This document shows positions 41,111 through 50,019 of a stretch of DNA of 64,000 nucleotides, piece by piece. Origin of the DNA: Flavobacterium frigidimaris (lineage in GTDB: Bacteria > Bacteroidota > Bacteroidia > Flavobacteriales > Flavobacteriaceae); contig FQWG01000024.1 in NCBI GenBank assembly GCA_900129595.1, forward strand, positions 1 to 64,000, written 5' to 3'. Position 1 is the stretch's first letter, and each line of letters opens with the position of its first letter. The notes beneath the pieces were generated by a model, which worked only from the letters and a program-made list of their open reading frames with translations, had not been told where the DNA came from and did not search any database. The translations under genes were made by a program, and so were the position numbers.

Positions 41111-42460
41111 ATGAGGAAAATTATCAAATTACTTGCGCTTGTTTTACTAATTGTAGTTTTTTATTTTGGATTTACCACTTATCCAAAGCTTGAACTGATC
41201 TCTGGCTTCTCGGCGAAAAGTATTGCTTCGGGACATTTCTTAGATCATCGATCGAAAGAATTGATTGAAAAAGGCGATAATGATATTAAGTTAATGGATT
41301 TGGCAACAAATACAATTGATGAAGCCGGAAAATTTGCGACATCTTCTGTTTATGGTTTAAAAGAAAGAAAAGCAATTTACCGCGAAGGTTTAGGTGCGAC
41401 TTTAATAGATGATGATTATGATATTTCGAAGCCTTATTTACTTCCTAACCGAACAAAATTAGTCAATAATTTGCCTTTTCCTTACGGGAATAATGAACCA
41501 AAAGACACCTTACTTTCGAATGTAGATTATTCGAAATTGAAAAAATCTATTGATAATTCTTTTGATAAAAATGGCGAAAATGTAAAACGTACCCGAGCAG
41601 TTGTGGTTTTGTATAAAGATAAATTGATTGCTGAACAATATGATACAGGATTTAATAAAGACAGTAAAATTTTAGGCTGGTCGATGACAAAAAGTATTAC
41701 CAATTCTGCTTTTGGCGTTTTGGCAAAACAAGGAAAAATTGATATTTATAAACCGGCACCAATTGCTGAGTGGCAAAATGACGAGCGTAAAATCATTACT
41801 ATAAACGATTTGCTGCACATGAATTCCGGTTTGGAATGGGAAGAGAATTACAGCAAAATTTGTGATGCGACAATAATGCTGTTTCAGTCTGGAGATATGG
41901 CAAAAGTACAGCGTGAAAAACCGGCTCAGTTTAAGCCGAACACACATTGGAATTATTCTTCAGGAACAACCAATTTATTATCAGGAATTTTAAAAAGTCA
42001 GTTTAAAACACAACAGGAATATCTTGATTTCTGGTACAGCGCCGTAATCGATAAAATCGGAATGAATTCTATGATCGTTGAACAGGATATGTCCGGAACT
42101 TTTGTAGGTTCATCATATGCCTGGGCAACGGCCAGAGACTGGTCAAAATTTGGATTATTATATCTTCATAAAGGAAATTGGAACGGAGCACAAATTCTGG
42201 ACGAAAGCTGGGTAAAATATTCTGCAACGCCAACAAATACTTCTAAAGGAGCTTATGGAGCACAATTTTGGCTAAACGCCGGAGGAAAATTTCGGGATGT
42301 TCCTCGTGATATGTTTTATTGCAGCGGATATCAGGGACAAATGGTGGCGATTATTCCGTCTCTGGATATGGTAATTGTGAGAATGGGATTGAAAGAAGAA
42401 GATCAGGGATTTGATTTTAATGGGTTTTTGAAAGATGTCATTTCTGCAGTAAAAAAATAA
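41111..42460 (+). CDS. Serine hydrolase (class C beta-lactamase-like)
   Basis: 449 residues. An N-terminal membrane anchor or signal (KLLALVLLIVVFYFGF) is followed by the beta-lactamase-type transpeptidase fold. The SxxK motif is WSMTK (Ser191, Lys194); the Tyr motif is in NYSSGT. It acts in the periplasm on an unknown substrate, perhaps cell-wall peptides or esters. It lies on the + strand, splitting the minus-strand suf genes into two groups. Confidence 0.85.
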   Translation: MRKIIKLLALVLLIVVFYFGFTTYPKLELISGFSAKSIASGHFLDHRSKELIEKGDNDIKLMDLATNTIDEAGKFATSSVYGLKERKAIYREGLGATLIDDDYDISKPYLLPNRTKLVNNLPFPYGNNEPKDTLLSNVDYSKLKKSIDNSFDKNGENVKRTRAVVVLYKDKLIAEQYDTGFNKDSKILGWSMTKSITNSAFGVLAKQGKIDIYKPAPIAEWQNDERKIITINDLLHMNSGLEWEENYSKICDATIMLFQSGDMAKVQREKPAQFKPNTHWNYSSGTTNLLSGILKSQFKTQQEYLDFWYSAVIDKIGMNSMIVEQDMSGTFVGSSYAWATARDWSKFGLLYLHKGNWNGAQILDESWVKYSATPTNTSKGAYGAQFWLNAGGKFRDVPRDMFYCSGYQGQMVAIIPSLDMVIVRMGLKEEDQGFDFNGFLKDVISAVKK

Positions 42461-42474
42461 AAATAAACCACAAT

Positions 42475-42591
42475 CCCGATAGCTATCGGGAGCAAAGTAT
42501 AAAACCGCAAAGTTCGCAAAGCTTATATAAAAACCTTGCGAACCTTGTGTAAACCTTAGCTCCAGATATTATCGGGATTGCGGTTAAGAAA
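42475..42591. repeat. REP-like palindrome plus partial TTTGCG repeat between the serine hydrolase gene and sufD
   Basis: CCCGATAGCTATCGGG at 42475-42490 is a perfect palindrome, present also at 48864 and in variant form in the broken tRNA-Asn copies. It is followed by ACCGCAAAGTTCGCAAAGC and CTTGCGAACCTTGTG, fragments similar to the nested inverted-repeat elements at 36482 and 61674. Confidence 0.7.
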
Positions 42592-42593
42592 AT

Positions 42594-43910
42594 CTACAAA
42601 TCAAATCCTAAATTCACGCCCAATTTCATGGCAATGATTTTAGTAATTCTTTGTTTCAATTCCGGTATTTTAATGCTTTCGATAACAGCATTCGAGAATG
42701 CGTACATCAATAAAGCTTTAGCCTCTTTTTTAGGAATTCCACGAGATTGCATATAGAACATTGCAGTTTCGTCAAGTTGTCCTACGGTACAACCGTGAGA
42801 ACATTTTACGTCATCAGCAAAAATTTCTAATTGCGGTTTTGCATTGATTGTAGCTTTATCACTCAATAGAATGTTGTTGCTTTTTTGGAAAGCATTTGTT
42901 TTTTGAGCTTCTTTTTCTACCAAAACTTTTCCGTTGAAAACGCCTGTTGAGCGATCAGCGAAAATTCCTTTATAATCCTGGAAACTCTCGCAATTTGGCG
43001 TTGCGTGGTTTACCAAAGTATAATGATCAACGTGTTGTTTTTCGCCAATAATAGTGATTCCGTTTAACGTGCTTGTTAATCTTTCACCAAAGTGATAAAA
43101 GTTTAAATTGTTACGGGTTAAATTTCCTCCAAACGAAAAAGTATGCACATAAACGTGACTTTCCTGTTGTTGCGAAACGTAAGTATTATCAATTAAATTC
43201 GCCTCGATATTATCGTTTTGAATTTTATAGTGATCTACAATTGCGCGTTTTTGAGCAAAAATCTCTGTAACCGAATTGGTTAAAACGGGATTTTCATTCA
43301 AACTTTGGTGACGCTCGATAATCTGAACATGAGAATTCTCTCCAACAATAATCAGATTTCTAGGCTGAACCAATAAAGCAGCTTCGTTTCCTGTTGAGAA
43401 ATACATAATCTCGATAGGTTTGTCAGCAACTTTCTTTTGTGGAATATTGATAAAAGCGCCTTCACTTGCAAAAGCAGTATTCAACGAAGTCAAACTTTCG
43501 TCTTTACTGGCAATTTGGTTGAAGTATTTGTCAATAACCATTTTATATTTTGGTTTGGTCAGTGCCGATGACATCAAGCAAACATCGATTCCGTCATGCG
43601 TAGTAGAAGACAAATGCGAGCTGAAAACACCATCAATAAACACTAATTTATAAGTGTCAATTTCGTGTAAAAAGTATTTTTTTACCTGATTAAATTCGAT
43701 TGCATTTTCCTGCTTAGGAAAAACCGTAAAGTCATTTTTTAAGATGGCGTTTAGCGATGTATATTTCCAAGCTTCTTCTTTTTTGGTTGGGAAACCTTTA
43801 TTTTCGAAGTTTTTTAAGGCATTTGTGCGTATGTCATGCAAATCTGAATGTACATCGACACGCTCTTCAAAAGCCATAAAAGACGATACTAATTTTTCTT
43901 TTAAATCCAT
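42594..43910 (-). CDS. sufD: Fe-S cluster assembly protein SufD
   Basis: SufBC2D scaffold subunit. 438 residues from the ATG at 43910 (MDLKEKLVSSFMAFEE); the frame runs further upstream through repeat-rich sequence and is not a better start. The beta-helix core with FADDVKCSHGCTVGQLDETAMFY-like C-terminal motif (CSHGCTVGQLDE, GIPKKEAKALLMYAF) is characteristic. It follows sufC across a 122-residue insert gene. Confidence 0.93.
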   Translation of the reverse strand: MDLKEKLVSSFMAFEERVDVHSDLHDIRTNALKNFENKGFPTKKEEAWKYTSLNAILKNDFTVFPKQENAIEFNQVKKYFLHEIDTYKLVFIDGVFSSHLSSTTHDGIDVCLMSSALTKPKYKMVIDKYFNQIASKDESLTSLNTAFASEGAFINIPQKKVADKPIEIMYFSTGNEAALLVQPRNLIIVGENSHVQIIERHQSLNENPVLTNSVTEIFAQKRAIVDHYKIQNDNIEANLIDNTYVSQQQESHVYVHTFSFGGNLTRNNLNFYHFGERLTSTLNGITIIGEKQHVDHYTLVNHATPNCESFQDYKGIFADRSTGVFNGKVLVEKEAQKTNAFQKSNNILLSDKATINAKPQLEIFADDVKCSHGCTVGQLDETAMFYMQSRGIPKKEAKALLMYAFSNAVIESIKIPELKQRITKIIAMKLGVNLGFDL

Positions 43911-43926
43911 TGTTCTTTTTAGTCTT

Positions 43927-44030
43927 AAAGTCGAAAGTCGAAAGTCGAAAGACTCCGGATTGTCGACCGTTTTGCCAATGGTCAAAAATTTAAAGCATAA
44001 AGTTTGCAACTTTATGACTTTCGACTTTAT
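43927..44030. repeat. AAAGTCG-type repeats downstream of the four-helix-bundle gene
   Basis: AAAGTCGAAAGTCGAAAGTC from 43927 is a short tandem repeat of CGAAAGT. Its mirror GACTTTCGACTTT lies at 44016-44028. The end of this block (44009-44030) is the first copy of a 22-bp direct repeat that recurs at 44408-44429. Confidence 0.7.
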
Positions 44031-44395
44031 GACTTTTGGCTCAAATATTTAATGAAACCACTTAATAATTTCGATATTTCTGTTATCGATTCTAAAAGTA
44101 TTTCAAATTCTTCTTTAATAATGTATTCTAGATCAAATGCTAAATATAATTGAGAACGAACTTCTCCTGCTGATGCTTTTGCTACATATAAAAAGTAAAT
44201 AAACTCTTTGTCTGTGTTTCTCTCAAAACCTTCTGCTATATTTGATGATATAGAAATTGATGCTCTTCTAATTTGTCTAACGAAATCAAAGTCTTTTTTG
44301 AAATTAGAATTTTCGGTAATCAGATATATTCTTTTGTTGAAGATTCTTGATTTTTGCCAGGAATTTATTTCTTCAAAAGATTTAAATTTACTCAT
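44027..44395 (-). CDS. Four-helix-bundle protein (23S rRNA intervening-sequence protein type)
   Basis: 122 residues. The centre has the family signature RQIRRASISISSNIAEGFER followed by FIYFLYVAKASAGEVRSQL. Proteins of this type occur in 23S rRNA intervening sequences and as free-standing copies; they form pentameric bundles of unknown function. Here there is no rRNA nearby. The gene is flanked by a 22-bp direct repeat (44009-44030 and 44408-44429), and its stop codon lies in the first repeat, so it looks like an insert placed between sufC and sufD. Confidence 0.88.
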   Translation of the reverse strand: MSKFKSFEEINSWQKSRIFNKRIYLITENSNFKKDFDFVRQIRRASISISSNIAEGFERNTDKEFIYFLYVAKASAGEVRSQLYLAFDLEYIIKEEFEILLESITEISKLLSGFIKYLSQKS

Positions 44396-44407
44396 GCTCT
44401 ACTTTTG

Positions 44408-44429
44408 ACTTTATGACTTTCGACTTTAT
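44408..44429. repeat. Second copy of the 22-bp direct repeat flanking the four-helix-bundle gene
   Basis: ACTTTATGACTTTCGACTT and the following three bases are identical to 44009-44030. The spacing of 399 bases encloses exactly one gene. Confidence 0.8.
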
Positions 44430-44439
44430 AGACTATTTT

Positions 44440-45186
44440 TTAGTTTTCTGCTTTAATCCAGTCGTATCCTTTTTCTTCCAGTTCGTAAGCCAATTCTTTT
44501 CCGCCAGATTTTACGATTCTTCCGTTGTAAAGAACGTGAACGAAATCCGGAACGATATAATCTAACAAACGTTGGTAGTGCGTGATTACGATAATGGCGT
44601 TTTTCTCGCTTTTTAATTTGTTTACTCCGTTAGCCACAATTCTTAAAGCATCGATATCAAGACCAGAATCAGTTTCGTCAAGGATAGCTAATTTTGGCTC
44701 TAACATTGCCATTTGAAAAATCTCGTTTCTTTTTTTCTCACCACCAGAAAAACCTTCGTTTAAAGAACGGGATAAAAATTTACGGTCGATTTCTAATAAT
44801 TCAGATTTCTCACGAATTACTTTTAGCATTTCGTTCGCAGGCATTTCAGCCTGACCGTTTGCTTTACGAGTTTCGTTGATGGCAGTTTTCATGAAGTTGG
44901 TAACGCTAACTCCGGGAATTTCTACAGGATATTGAAACGAAAGGAAAACTCCTTTGTGTGCTCTTTCTTCGGGAGCTAAGTCAGCAAGATCTTCTCCGTC
45001 AAGGAAAACTTCTCCTTCAGTAACTTCGTAGTTTTCGTTTCCGGCAATTACAGCCGAAAGGGTACTTTTTCCGGAACCGTTTGGTCCCATGATCGCGTGT
45101 ACTTCGCCAGCTTTAACTTCTATATTAATTCCTTTTAGGATTTCTTTATCACCAATTGAGGCGTGAAGGTTTTTTATTGATAACAT
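44440..45186 (-). CDS. sufC: Fe-S assembly ATPase SufC
   Basis: 248 residues, the ABC-type ATPase of the SufBC2D scaffold. Walker A GPNGSGKS (Lys40), signature FSGGEKKRNEI, Walker B LAILDETDSGLD and the H-loop VITHYQRLL are all present. The start at 45186 is MLSIKNLHASIGD. Located 13 bases after the FMN-reductase gene and downstream of sufB. Confidence 0.96.
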   Translation of the reverse strand: MLSIKNLHASIGDKEILKGINIEVKAGEVHAIMGPNGSGKSTLSAVIAGNENYEVTEGEVFLDGEDLADLAPEERAHKGVFLSFQYPVEIPGVSVTNFMKTAINETRKANGQAEMPANEMLKVIREKSELLEIDRKFLSRSLNEGFSGGEKKRNEIFQMAMLEPKLAILDETDSGLDIDALRIVANGVNKLKSEKNAIIVITHYQRLLDYIVPDFVHVLYNGRIVKSGGKELAYELEEKGYDWIKAEN

Positions 45187-45199
45187 TGTTTTTTTTATT

Positions 45200-45688
45200 T
45201 TATATAAATGTCAATTCTATTTTTGTTGTCTGGTTTAGGATATTGGCATTAAAATGCGCATGACCTAAATAATCCATGCCTAAATAATCGGCTGTTTTTT
45301 TGAACGGAATGTAAAAACTATCTTCGATTTCATTATCGTGTGAATTTGATATCACACCAATTTTCTTTCCTCTAAGTTTTCGTCCGGTTTCTTTTTCAAT
45401 TCGGATTAAATCCGAAAAGCGATCAAAGAAAACCTTCATGATTCCACTCATATTGTACCAGTATATGGGCGTTGCAAAAATCAAAGTTTCGTATTTCTCT
45501 AATATTCCTTTTATTAAAGGCAAAAAATCGTCTTCTCTGTTTTTGCTTTCGTAATCATAATGAGAAATATTATAATCACTTAAATTAATTATGTCTATTC
45601 CGGTTTCTTTAGCAATTTCATTCACAATTTTGGTTGTGTTTCCGTTTTTTCTGGATGAACCTAAAATGATCACTTTCTTCCCTTCCAT
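45200..45688 (-). CDS. NADPH-dependent FMN reductase / flavodoxin-like protein inside the suf operon
   Basis: 162 residues. Flavodoxin-like fold with the phosphate-binding start ILGSSRKNGNTTKIV and the ATPIYWYNMSGIMKVFFDRF motif of the NADPH-dependent FMN reductase family. It sits between sufB (seven bases upstream) and sufC (13 bases downstream), so it is translated with them. A redox role in cluster assembly, such as reducing flavin for electron supply to SufBC2D, is plausible from position only. Confidence 0.85.
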   Translation of the reverse strand: MEGKKVIILGSSRKNGNTTKIVNEIAKETGIDIINLSDYNISHYDYESKNREDDFLPLIKGILEKYETLIFATPIYWYNMSGIMKVFFDRFSDLIRIEKETGRKLRGKKIGVISNSHDNEIEDSFYIPFKKTADYLGMDYLGHAHFNANILNQTTKIELTFI

Positions 45689-45695
45689 TTCTTAA

Positions 45696-47144
45696 TTAAC
45701 CTACAGATCCTTCTAAAGAAATCTCTAATAATTTTTGCGCTTCAACAGCAAATTCCATTGGCAATTTGTTCAATACATCTTTACTGAAACCGTTTACAAT
45801 TAAGGCAATCGCTTTTTCAGTTGGGATACCTCTTTGGTTGCAATAAAAAACCTGATCTTCTCCAATTTTACTTGTAGTTGCTTCGTGCTCTATTTTAGCC
45901 GATGGATTTTTACTTTCGATATAAGGGAAAGTATGCGCCCCGCAATTGTTCCCCATTAAAAGAGAATCACATTGCGAAAAGTTTCTTGCATTCTCAGCTC
46001 TTGGGCTAATCTGCACTAATCCACGGTAACTGTTTTGTGATTTACCAGCCGAAATACCTTTAGAAATAATAGTCGATTTAGTGTTTTTTCCTAAATGGAT
46101 CATTTTTGTTCCGGTATCTGCTTGTTGGTAATTATTGGTAACGGCAATTGAATAAAATTCTCCTACCGAATTGTCCCCTTTAAGTACACAAGAAGGATAT
46201 TTCCAGGTTACAGCTGAACCTGTTTCTACTTGTGTCCATGAAATTTTAGCGTTGGTTTCGCATAAACCTCTTTTGGTTACGAAGTTATATACTCCACCTT
46301 TTCCTTCTTTATTTCCAGGGAACCAGTTTTGAACGGTAGAATATTTAATTTCTGCATCGTCTAAAGCGATTAATTCAACCACGGCAGCGTGCAATTGGTT
46401 TTCGTCACGGCTTGGGGCAGTACAGCCTTCAAGATACGAAACGTAACTTCCTGCATCAGCAATAACCAAAGTTCTTTCGAATTGTCCGGTTCCTGCCTGA
46501 TTGATTCTGAAATAAGTTGAAAGTTCCATTGGGCAACGAACGCCTTTTGGAATATAACAGAAACTTCCGTCAGAGAAAACTGCTGAGTTTAATGCTGCGT
46601 AGAAATTGTCTTTTTGAGGTACAACAGTTCCTAAATATTTACGAACCAATTCCGGATGTTCTTTTATCGCTTCTGAAATCGGACAGAAAATAATTCCTTT
46701 TTCTCCTAATGTTTTTTTGAAAGTAGTAGCCACAGAAACAGAATCGACCACAATATCCATAGCGACATTGTTCATCATTTTTTGTTCGTCTACAGAGATA
46801 CCTAACTTTTTGTACATTTCAAGAAGTTCCGGATCCACATCATCCAAAGTTTTGTTTGGATCTACTTGTTTTGGAGCTGAATAATAAGAAATGGCCTGAA
46901 AATCCGGTTTTTGATAATGAACATTTGCCCATTCCGGCTCAATCATTTCTTTCCATGCACGAAAAGCCTCAATGCGCCAGTCGGTCATCCATTCTGGTTC
47001 TTCTTTTTTAAGAGAAATAGCTCTTACGATATCTTCGTTTAAGCCAATAGGAAATGTCTCCGATTCAATATCAGTATAAAATCCGTATTCGTATTCTTTA
47101 GTTTCGAGTTCGATTTTTAAATCGTCTTCAGTATATTTTGACAT
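45696..47144 (-). CDS. sufB: Fe-S cluster assembly protein SufB
   Basis: 482-residue scaffold subunit. Recognisable motifs: [20 protein letters not shown] early on, [20 protein letters not shown]-like stretch ([20 protein letters not shown]), [18 protein letters not shown], and C-terminal [23 protein letters not shown]-type region with [10 protein letters not shown]. Cytosolic. It follows sufA across a short spacer. Confidence 0.96.
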   Translation of the reverse strand: MSKYTEDDLKIELETKEYEYGFYTDIESETFPIGLNEDIVRAISLKKEEPEWMTDWRIEAFRAWKEMIEPEWANVHYQKPDFQAISYYSAPKQVDPNKTLDDVDPELLEMYKKLGISVDEQKMMNNVAMDIVVDSVSVATTFKKTLGEKGIIFCPISEAIKEHPELVRKYLGTVVPQKDNFYAALNSAVFSDGSFCYIPKGVRCPMELSTYFRINQAGTGQFERTLVIADAGSYVSYLEGCTAPSRDENQLHAAVVELIALDDAEIKYSTVQNWFPGNKEGKGGVYNFVTKRGLCETNAKISWTQVETGSAVTWKYPSCVLKGDNSVGEFYSIAVTNNYQQADTGTKMIHLGKNTKSTIISKGISAGKSQNSYRGLVQISPRAENARNFSQCDSLLMGNNCGAHTFPYIESKNPSAKIEHEATTSKIGEDQVFYCNQRGIPTEKAIALIVNGFSKDVLNKLPMEFAVEAQKLLEISLEGSVG

Positions 47145-47214
47145 TTTTTAGTTTTTTAAAACGCTTAAAGTTTTAAATTTTAAGCGTTTAAATTTTTGCT
47201 TTAGGACTCTTAAT

Positions 47215-47544
47215 TTATAACGAGAATGATTCTCCACAACCACAAGTTCTGCTTGCATTTGGATTATTGAATACAAAACCTTTCCCGTTTAATCCGCCTG
47301 AAAATTCAAGAATTGTTCCGGCTAAATATAGAAAAGATTTTTTTTCAACTGCAATTGTTATGTCGTTGTCTACAAATATTTTATCGTCGTCGCCTTTGGC
47401 TTTGTCAAATTTTAAATCATAAGACAAACCAGAGCATCCGCCACTTTTCACGCCTACTCTTACGTAATCGTGTGCAGCATCAAAACCATCATCTTTCATC
47501 AAGTCGATGATTTTCTTTTTGGCTGTATCAGAAACTTTTATCAT
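47215..47544 (-). CDS. sufA: Iron-sulfur carrier SufA/IscA (HesB family)
   Basis: 109 residues, A-type carrier. The three conserved cysteines are Cys37 (GVKSGGCSGLSY) and Cys101 and Cys103 in the C-terminal TCGCGESF. First gene of the suf locus as read on the minus strand. No IscR-like regulator is seen. Confidence 0.95.
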   Translation of the reverse strand: MIKVSDTAKKKIIDLMKDDGFDAAHDYVRVGVKSGGCSGLSYDLKFDKAKGDDDKIFVDNDITIAVEKKSFLYLAGTILEFSGGLNGKGFVFNNPNASRTCGCGESFSL

Positions 47545-47913
47545 TGTTTATGGTATTTATTTTTGCATTCATTTGTAATCGTATTAAAAACAGTAATTAA
47601 AATATTACATTTTAAAGTGCTGTCTTTCAATGTTGAAATGAAATTATCTGCAAAGATACGACTTAAAAACCTTTTTCCATAACGCTTCACATTATTATAA
47701 CAAATGTTAAAATAGATAATAGTTATATTAATAAAACAAATATCATTGTTTATCTCATTTATTTGTTTGATAGCGTTTTTATCAAAAATTTAAATATCTA
47801 CTAATTTTGTGGGATTTGCTTATCAATAGCTGTATTTAAGTGTTAAAAAAGCGTATTTATACGGGGTGCAGGCAATTTTTTATTATTACTTTTGCAGAAA
47901 ATTGTGAGTAATT
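47545..47913. other. Divergent intergenic region between sufA and the coiled-coil gene
   Basis: AT-rich region of 369 bases with no gene. A -7 box TACTTTTG lies at 47887-47894 on the plus strand, 20 bases before the coiled-coil gene start; no exact TTG was found at -33. I could not identify an operator-like palindrome for the suf operon. Confidence 0.5.
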
Positions 47914-48840
47914 ATGAAAAAACAATACAAAATTAAGTGGGTAAAAGCACTTTTAGCAGTGTTTTTTGTTTTTGGATTAGGTGCTACATTCTTTATTTTT
48001 AGCAGAGAGCCAAATGAAGTTGAAGAAAAAACTAAAGAGGTAATAAAAGAGCAGAAATTGAGTGACTCAAATCCTGAATCCCTTTCTCAGAAAAACATTT
48101 TAGATTCTTTGACCACTTTAAAACTGGCTTATGATGTGGCTATTCTGGAGAAAACTTCTTTATCTCAACAATTAGAACTTGAAAAGAAAAACATCGAGAA
48201 CCTGATGGAAATCATTAAAGCGTCTAAAAATCCTTCGCCTTTACAAATTAAGGTCTATAGAAAACAACTTTCTGATATCAAAATCGCATTAGAATCTAAA
48301 GTTGCAGAAGTTAAAAAACTAAAATCTCAAAATAAAAATTTACTTACTGAAATCGAAAGTCAGAATGTTGTGATGTATCAACAAAAGACTGAAAATGATA
48401 CTTTGGTTTCTAAACAAAAAAGACTGGAATCGACTTTAAAAGATGCTTCAAAGTTAGTTCCGGGCAACTTTAGTGTGATCGCTCTCCGGGAGAAAAAAAC
48501 CGGACAAGAGCTGGAAACGGTAAAGGCAAAAAACACTAAAAAACTTAAAATGAGCTTTTCTCTAAACGGAAATACCGTTGCCAAAACAGGAAAAAGAATT
48601 TTTTATATTCAGGTTTTAGATCAGAAAAATAAGGTTCTAGGCGTGAACAAACTGATCGAGTTTGGAAATAATAAGGCCTTGGTTTATAGTTTTATAGTTG
48701 CGGTTGACTTTCAGGGAAAAGCTGCGAATGTTTATGGGGTTTTAAACGCTGACGAAAACGGATTTCAAAAAGGAACTTATTTTGTCAATTTCTTCGACAA
48801 ACAAGAAATTATGGGAAGTACTTCGATTACGCTGGAATAA
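47914..48840 (+). CDS. Membrane-anchored coiled-coil protein of unknown function
   Basis: 308 residues. One N-terminal membrane segment (ALLAVFFVFGLGATFFIF, about 12-29) is followed by a long heptad-rich coiled coil (about 60-165, with LEKKNIENLMEIIKAS and ESKVAEVKKLKSQNKNLL), then a compact C-terminal domain (KKLKMSFSLNGNTV ... GNNKALVYSFIVAVDFQGK). No catalytic motif. Probably anchored in the inner membrane with the coiled coil in the periplasm. Not recognised. Confidence 0.75.
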   Translation: MKKQYKIKWVKALLAVFFVFGLGATFFIFSREPNEVEEKTKEVIKEQKLSDSNPESLSQKNILDSLTTLKLAYDVAILEKTSLSQQLELEKKNIENLMEIIKASKNPSPLQIKVYRKQLSDIKIALESKVAEVKKLKSQNKNLLTEIESQNVVMYQQKTENDTLVSKQKRLESTLKDASKLVPGNFSVIALREKKTGQELETVKAKNTKKLKMSFSLNGNTVAKTGKRIFYIQVLDQKNKVLGVNKLIEFGNNKALVYSFIVAVDFQGKAANVYGVLNADENGFQKGTYFVNFFDKQEIMGSTSITLE

Positions 48841-48863
48841 TAATGGCCGACTTTTAGCCCACT

Positions 48864-48879
48864 CCCGATAGCTATCGGG
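48864..48879. repeat. REP-like palindrome CCCGATAGCTATCGGG
   Basis: Identical 16-bp perfect palindrome to the one at 42475, again in an intergenic gap. Confidence 0.85.
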
Positions 48880-48894
48880 ATTACGGATCTGGCA

Positions 48895-48965
48895 GATTTA
48901 CACTGATTTTTTTTATTTGCACCAAAATTTGAAAATTTGATTAAACTAAAAAATCAGTGTAAATC
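48895..48965. repeat. Inverted repeat with 18-bp arms
   Basis: GATTTACACTGATTTTTT (48895-48912) is perfectly mirrored at 48948-48965. It lies in the gap between the coiled-coil gene and the MBL-fold gene and has no coding content. Confidence 0.7.
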
Positions 48966-49076
48966 AGTTTAACCAGTGGGCAATCTTTATATACATAAAA
49001 AACATTATTTAAAGAATACTTAGTATAAAGAGATTGGATTTCCTAGCTTTGTTTTCAATACTAGAAATGTACTCTT

Positions 49077-49934
49077 ATGAAACTTTACCCAATAGAATCC
49101 GGAAATTTTAAGTTAGATGGTGGCGCTATGTTTGGTGTTGTACCTAAAACAATCTGGAACAAAACCAATCCCGCAGATGATAATAATTTAATTGATATTG
49201 CCGCGCGATGTTTACTTATCGAAGACGGAAATCGATTAATTCTCATTGATACCGGAATGGGGGACAAACAATCTGAAAAGTTTTTTGGTTATTATTCGCT
49301 TTGGGGATCGCATTCTATCGATAAATCTTTGGCAAAATACGGTTTTAGCCGAGATGATATTACCGATGTTTTTATGACGCATTTGCATTTTGACCATTGT
49401 GGTGGAAGTGTAAAGTGGAATTCTGATAAAACAGGATACGAACCGGCTTTTAAAAATGCTAAATATTGGAGTAATGAAAATCACTGGGAATGGGCAACAA
49501 AACCCAATGCGCGTGAGAAAGCATCTTTTCTTTCGGAGAATATATTGCCCATGCAGGAAAGCGGACAATTGAATTTTATAAAACGTCCTGAATCTGATTT
49601 TGGTTTTTCTCACGAAATGAATTTCGGAATTTACTATGTCGATGGCCATACCGAAAAGCAAATGATTCCGCATATTCAGTACCACGATAAAACGATTGTT
49701 TTTTGTGCTGATTTACTGGCAACAGCAGGACATATTCCGCTGCCATATGTTATGGGTTACGACACAAGACCATTATTGACAATGCCTGAGAAATCAAAAT
49801 TTTTGAATGAAGCAGCAGATAAAAATTATTATTTATTTTTAGAACACGATGCACACAATCAGATTATAACGGTAGAACATACAGAAAGAGGAGTAAGGCT
49901 GAAAGACGTTTTTACTTGTGAAGAGATTCTTTAA
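49077..49934 (+). CDS. MBL-fold metallo-hydrolase
   Basis: 285 residues, cytosolic (no signal). The zinc motif is THLHFDHCGG (His102, His104, Asp106, His107), with further ligands in YYVDGHTEKQM and FCADLLATAGH. Resembles the quorum-quenching lactonase/AttM-like or general MBL group; the substrate cannot be decided. Start at 49077, MKLYPIESGNFKLDGG. Terminator follows. Confidence 0.88.
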   Translation: MKLYPIESGNFKLDGGAMFGVVPKTIWNKTNPADDNNLIDIAARCLLIEDGNRLILIDTGMGDKQSEKFFGYYSLWGSHSIDKSLAKYGFSRDDITDVFMTHLHFDHCGGSVKWNSDKTGYEPAFKNAKYWSNENHWEWATKPNAREKASFLSENILPMQESGQLNFIKRPESDFGFSHEMNFGIYYVDGHTEKQMIPHIQYHDKTIVFCADLLATAGHIPLPYVMGYDTRPLLTMPEKSKFLNEAADKNYYLFLEHDAHNQIITVEHTERGVRLKDVFTCEEIL

Positions 49935-49952
49935 AACAAAAATTAAATTATA

Positions 49953-49993
49953 AAAAAATCCCATTTTCAGTATGTCGAAAATGAGATTTTTTG
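49953..49993 (+). terminator. Terminator after the MBL-fold gene
   Basis: AATCCCATTTTC and GAAAATGAGATT pair with one mismatch, followed by a T run. A and T tracts on both sides suggest use in both directions. Confidence 0.8.
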
Positions 49994-50019
49994 GTTGAAC
50001 AAATTATAATTCTAAAATT

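Noticed and set aside
43911-44009. N-terminal extension of SufD
   Set aside because: It translates the AAAGTCG tandem repeat (SFDFRLSTLRL-type sequence) and is not part of the conserved protein; the start at 43910 fits the family.
44027-44395. Possible 23S rRNA intervening sequence
   Set aside because: The four-helix-bundle gene is of that family, but there is no rRNA sequence on either side; flanks are suf genes.
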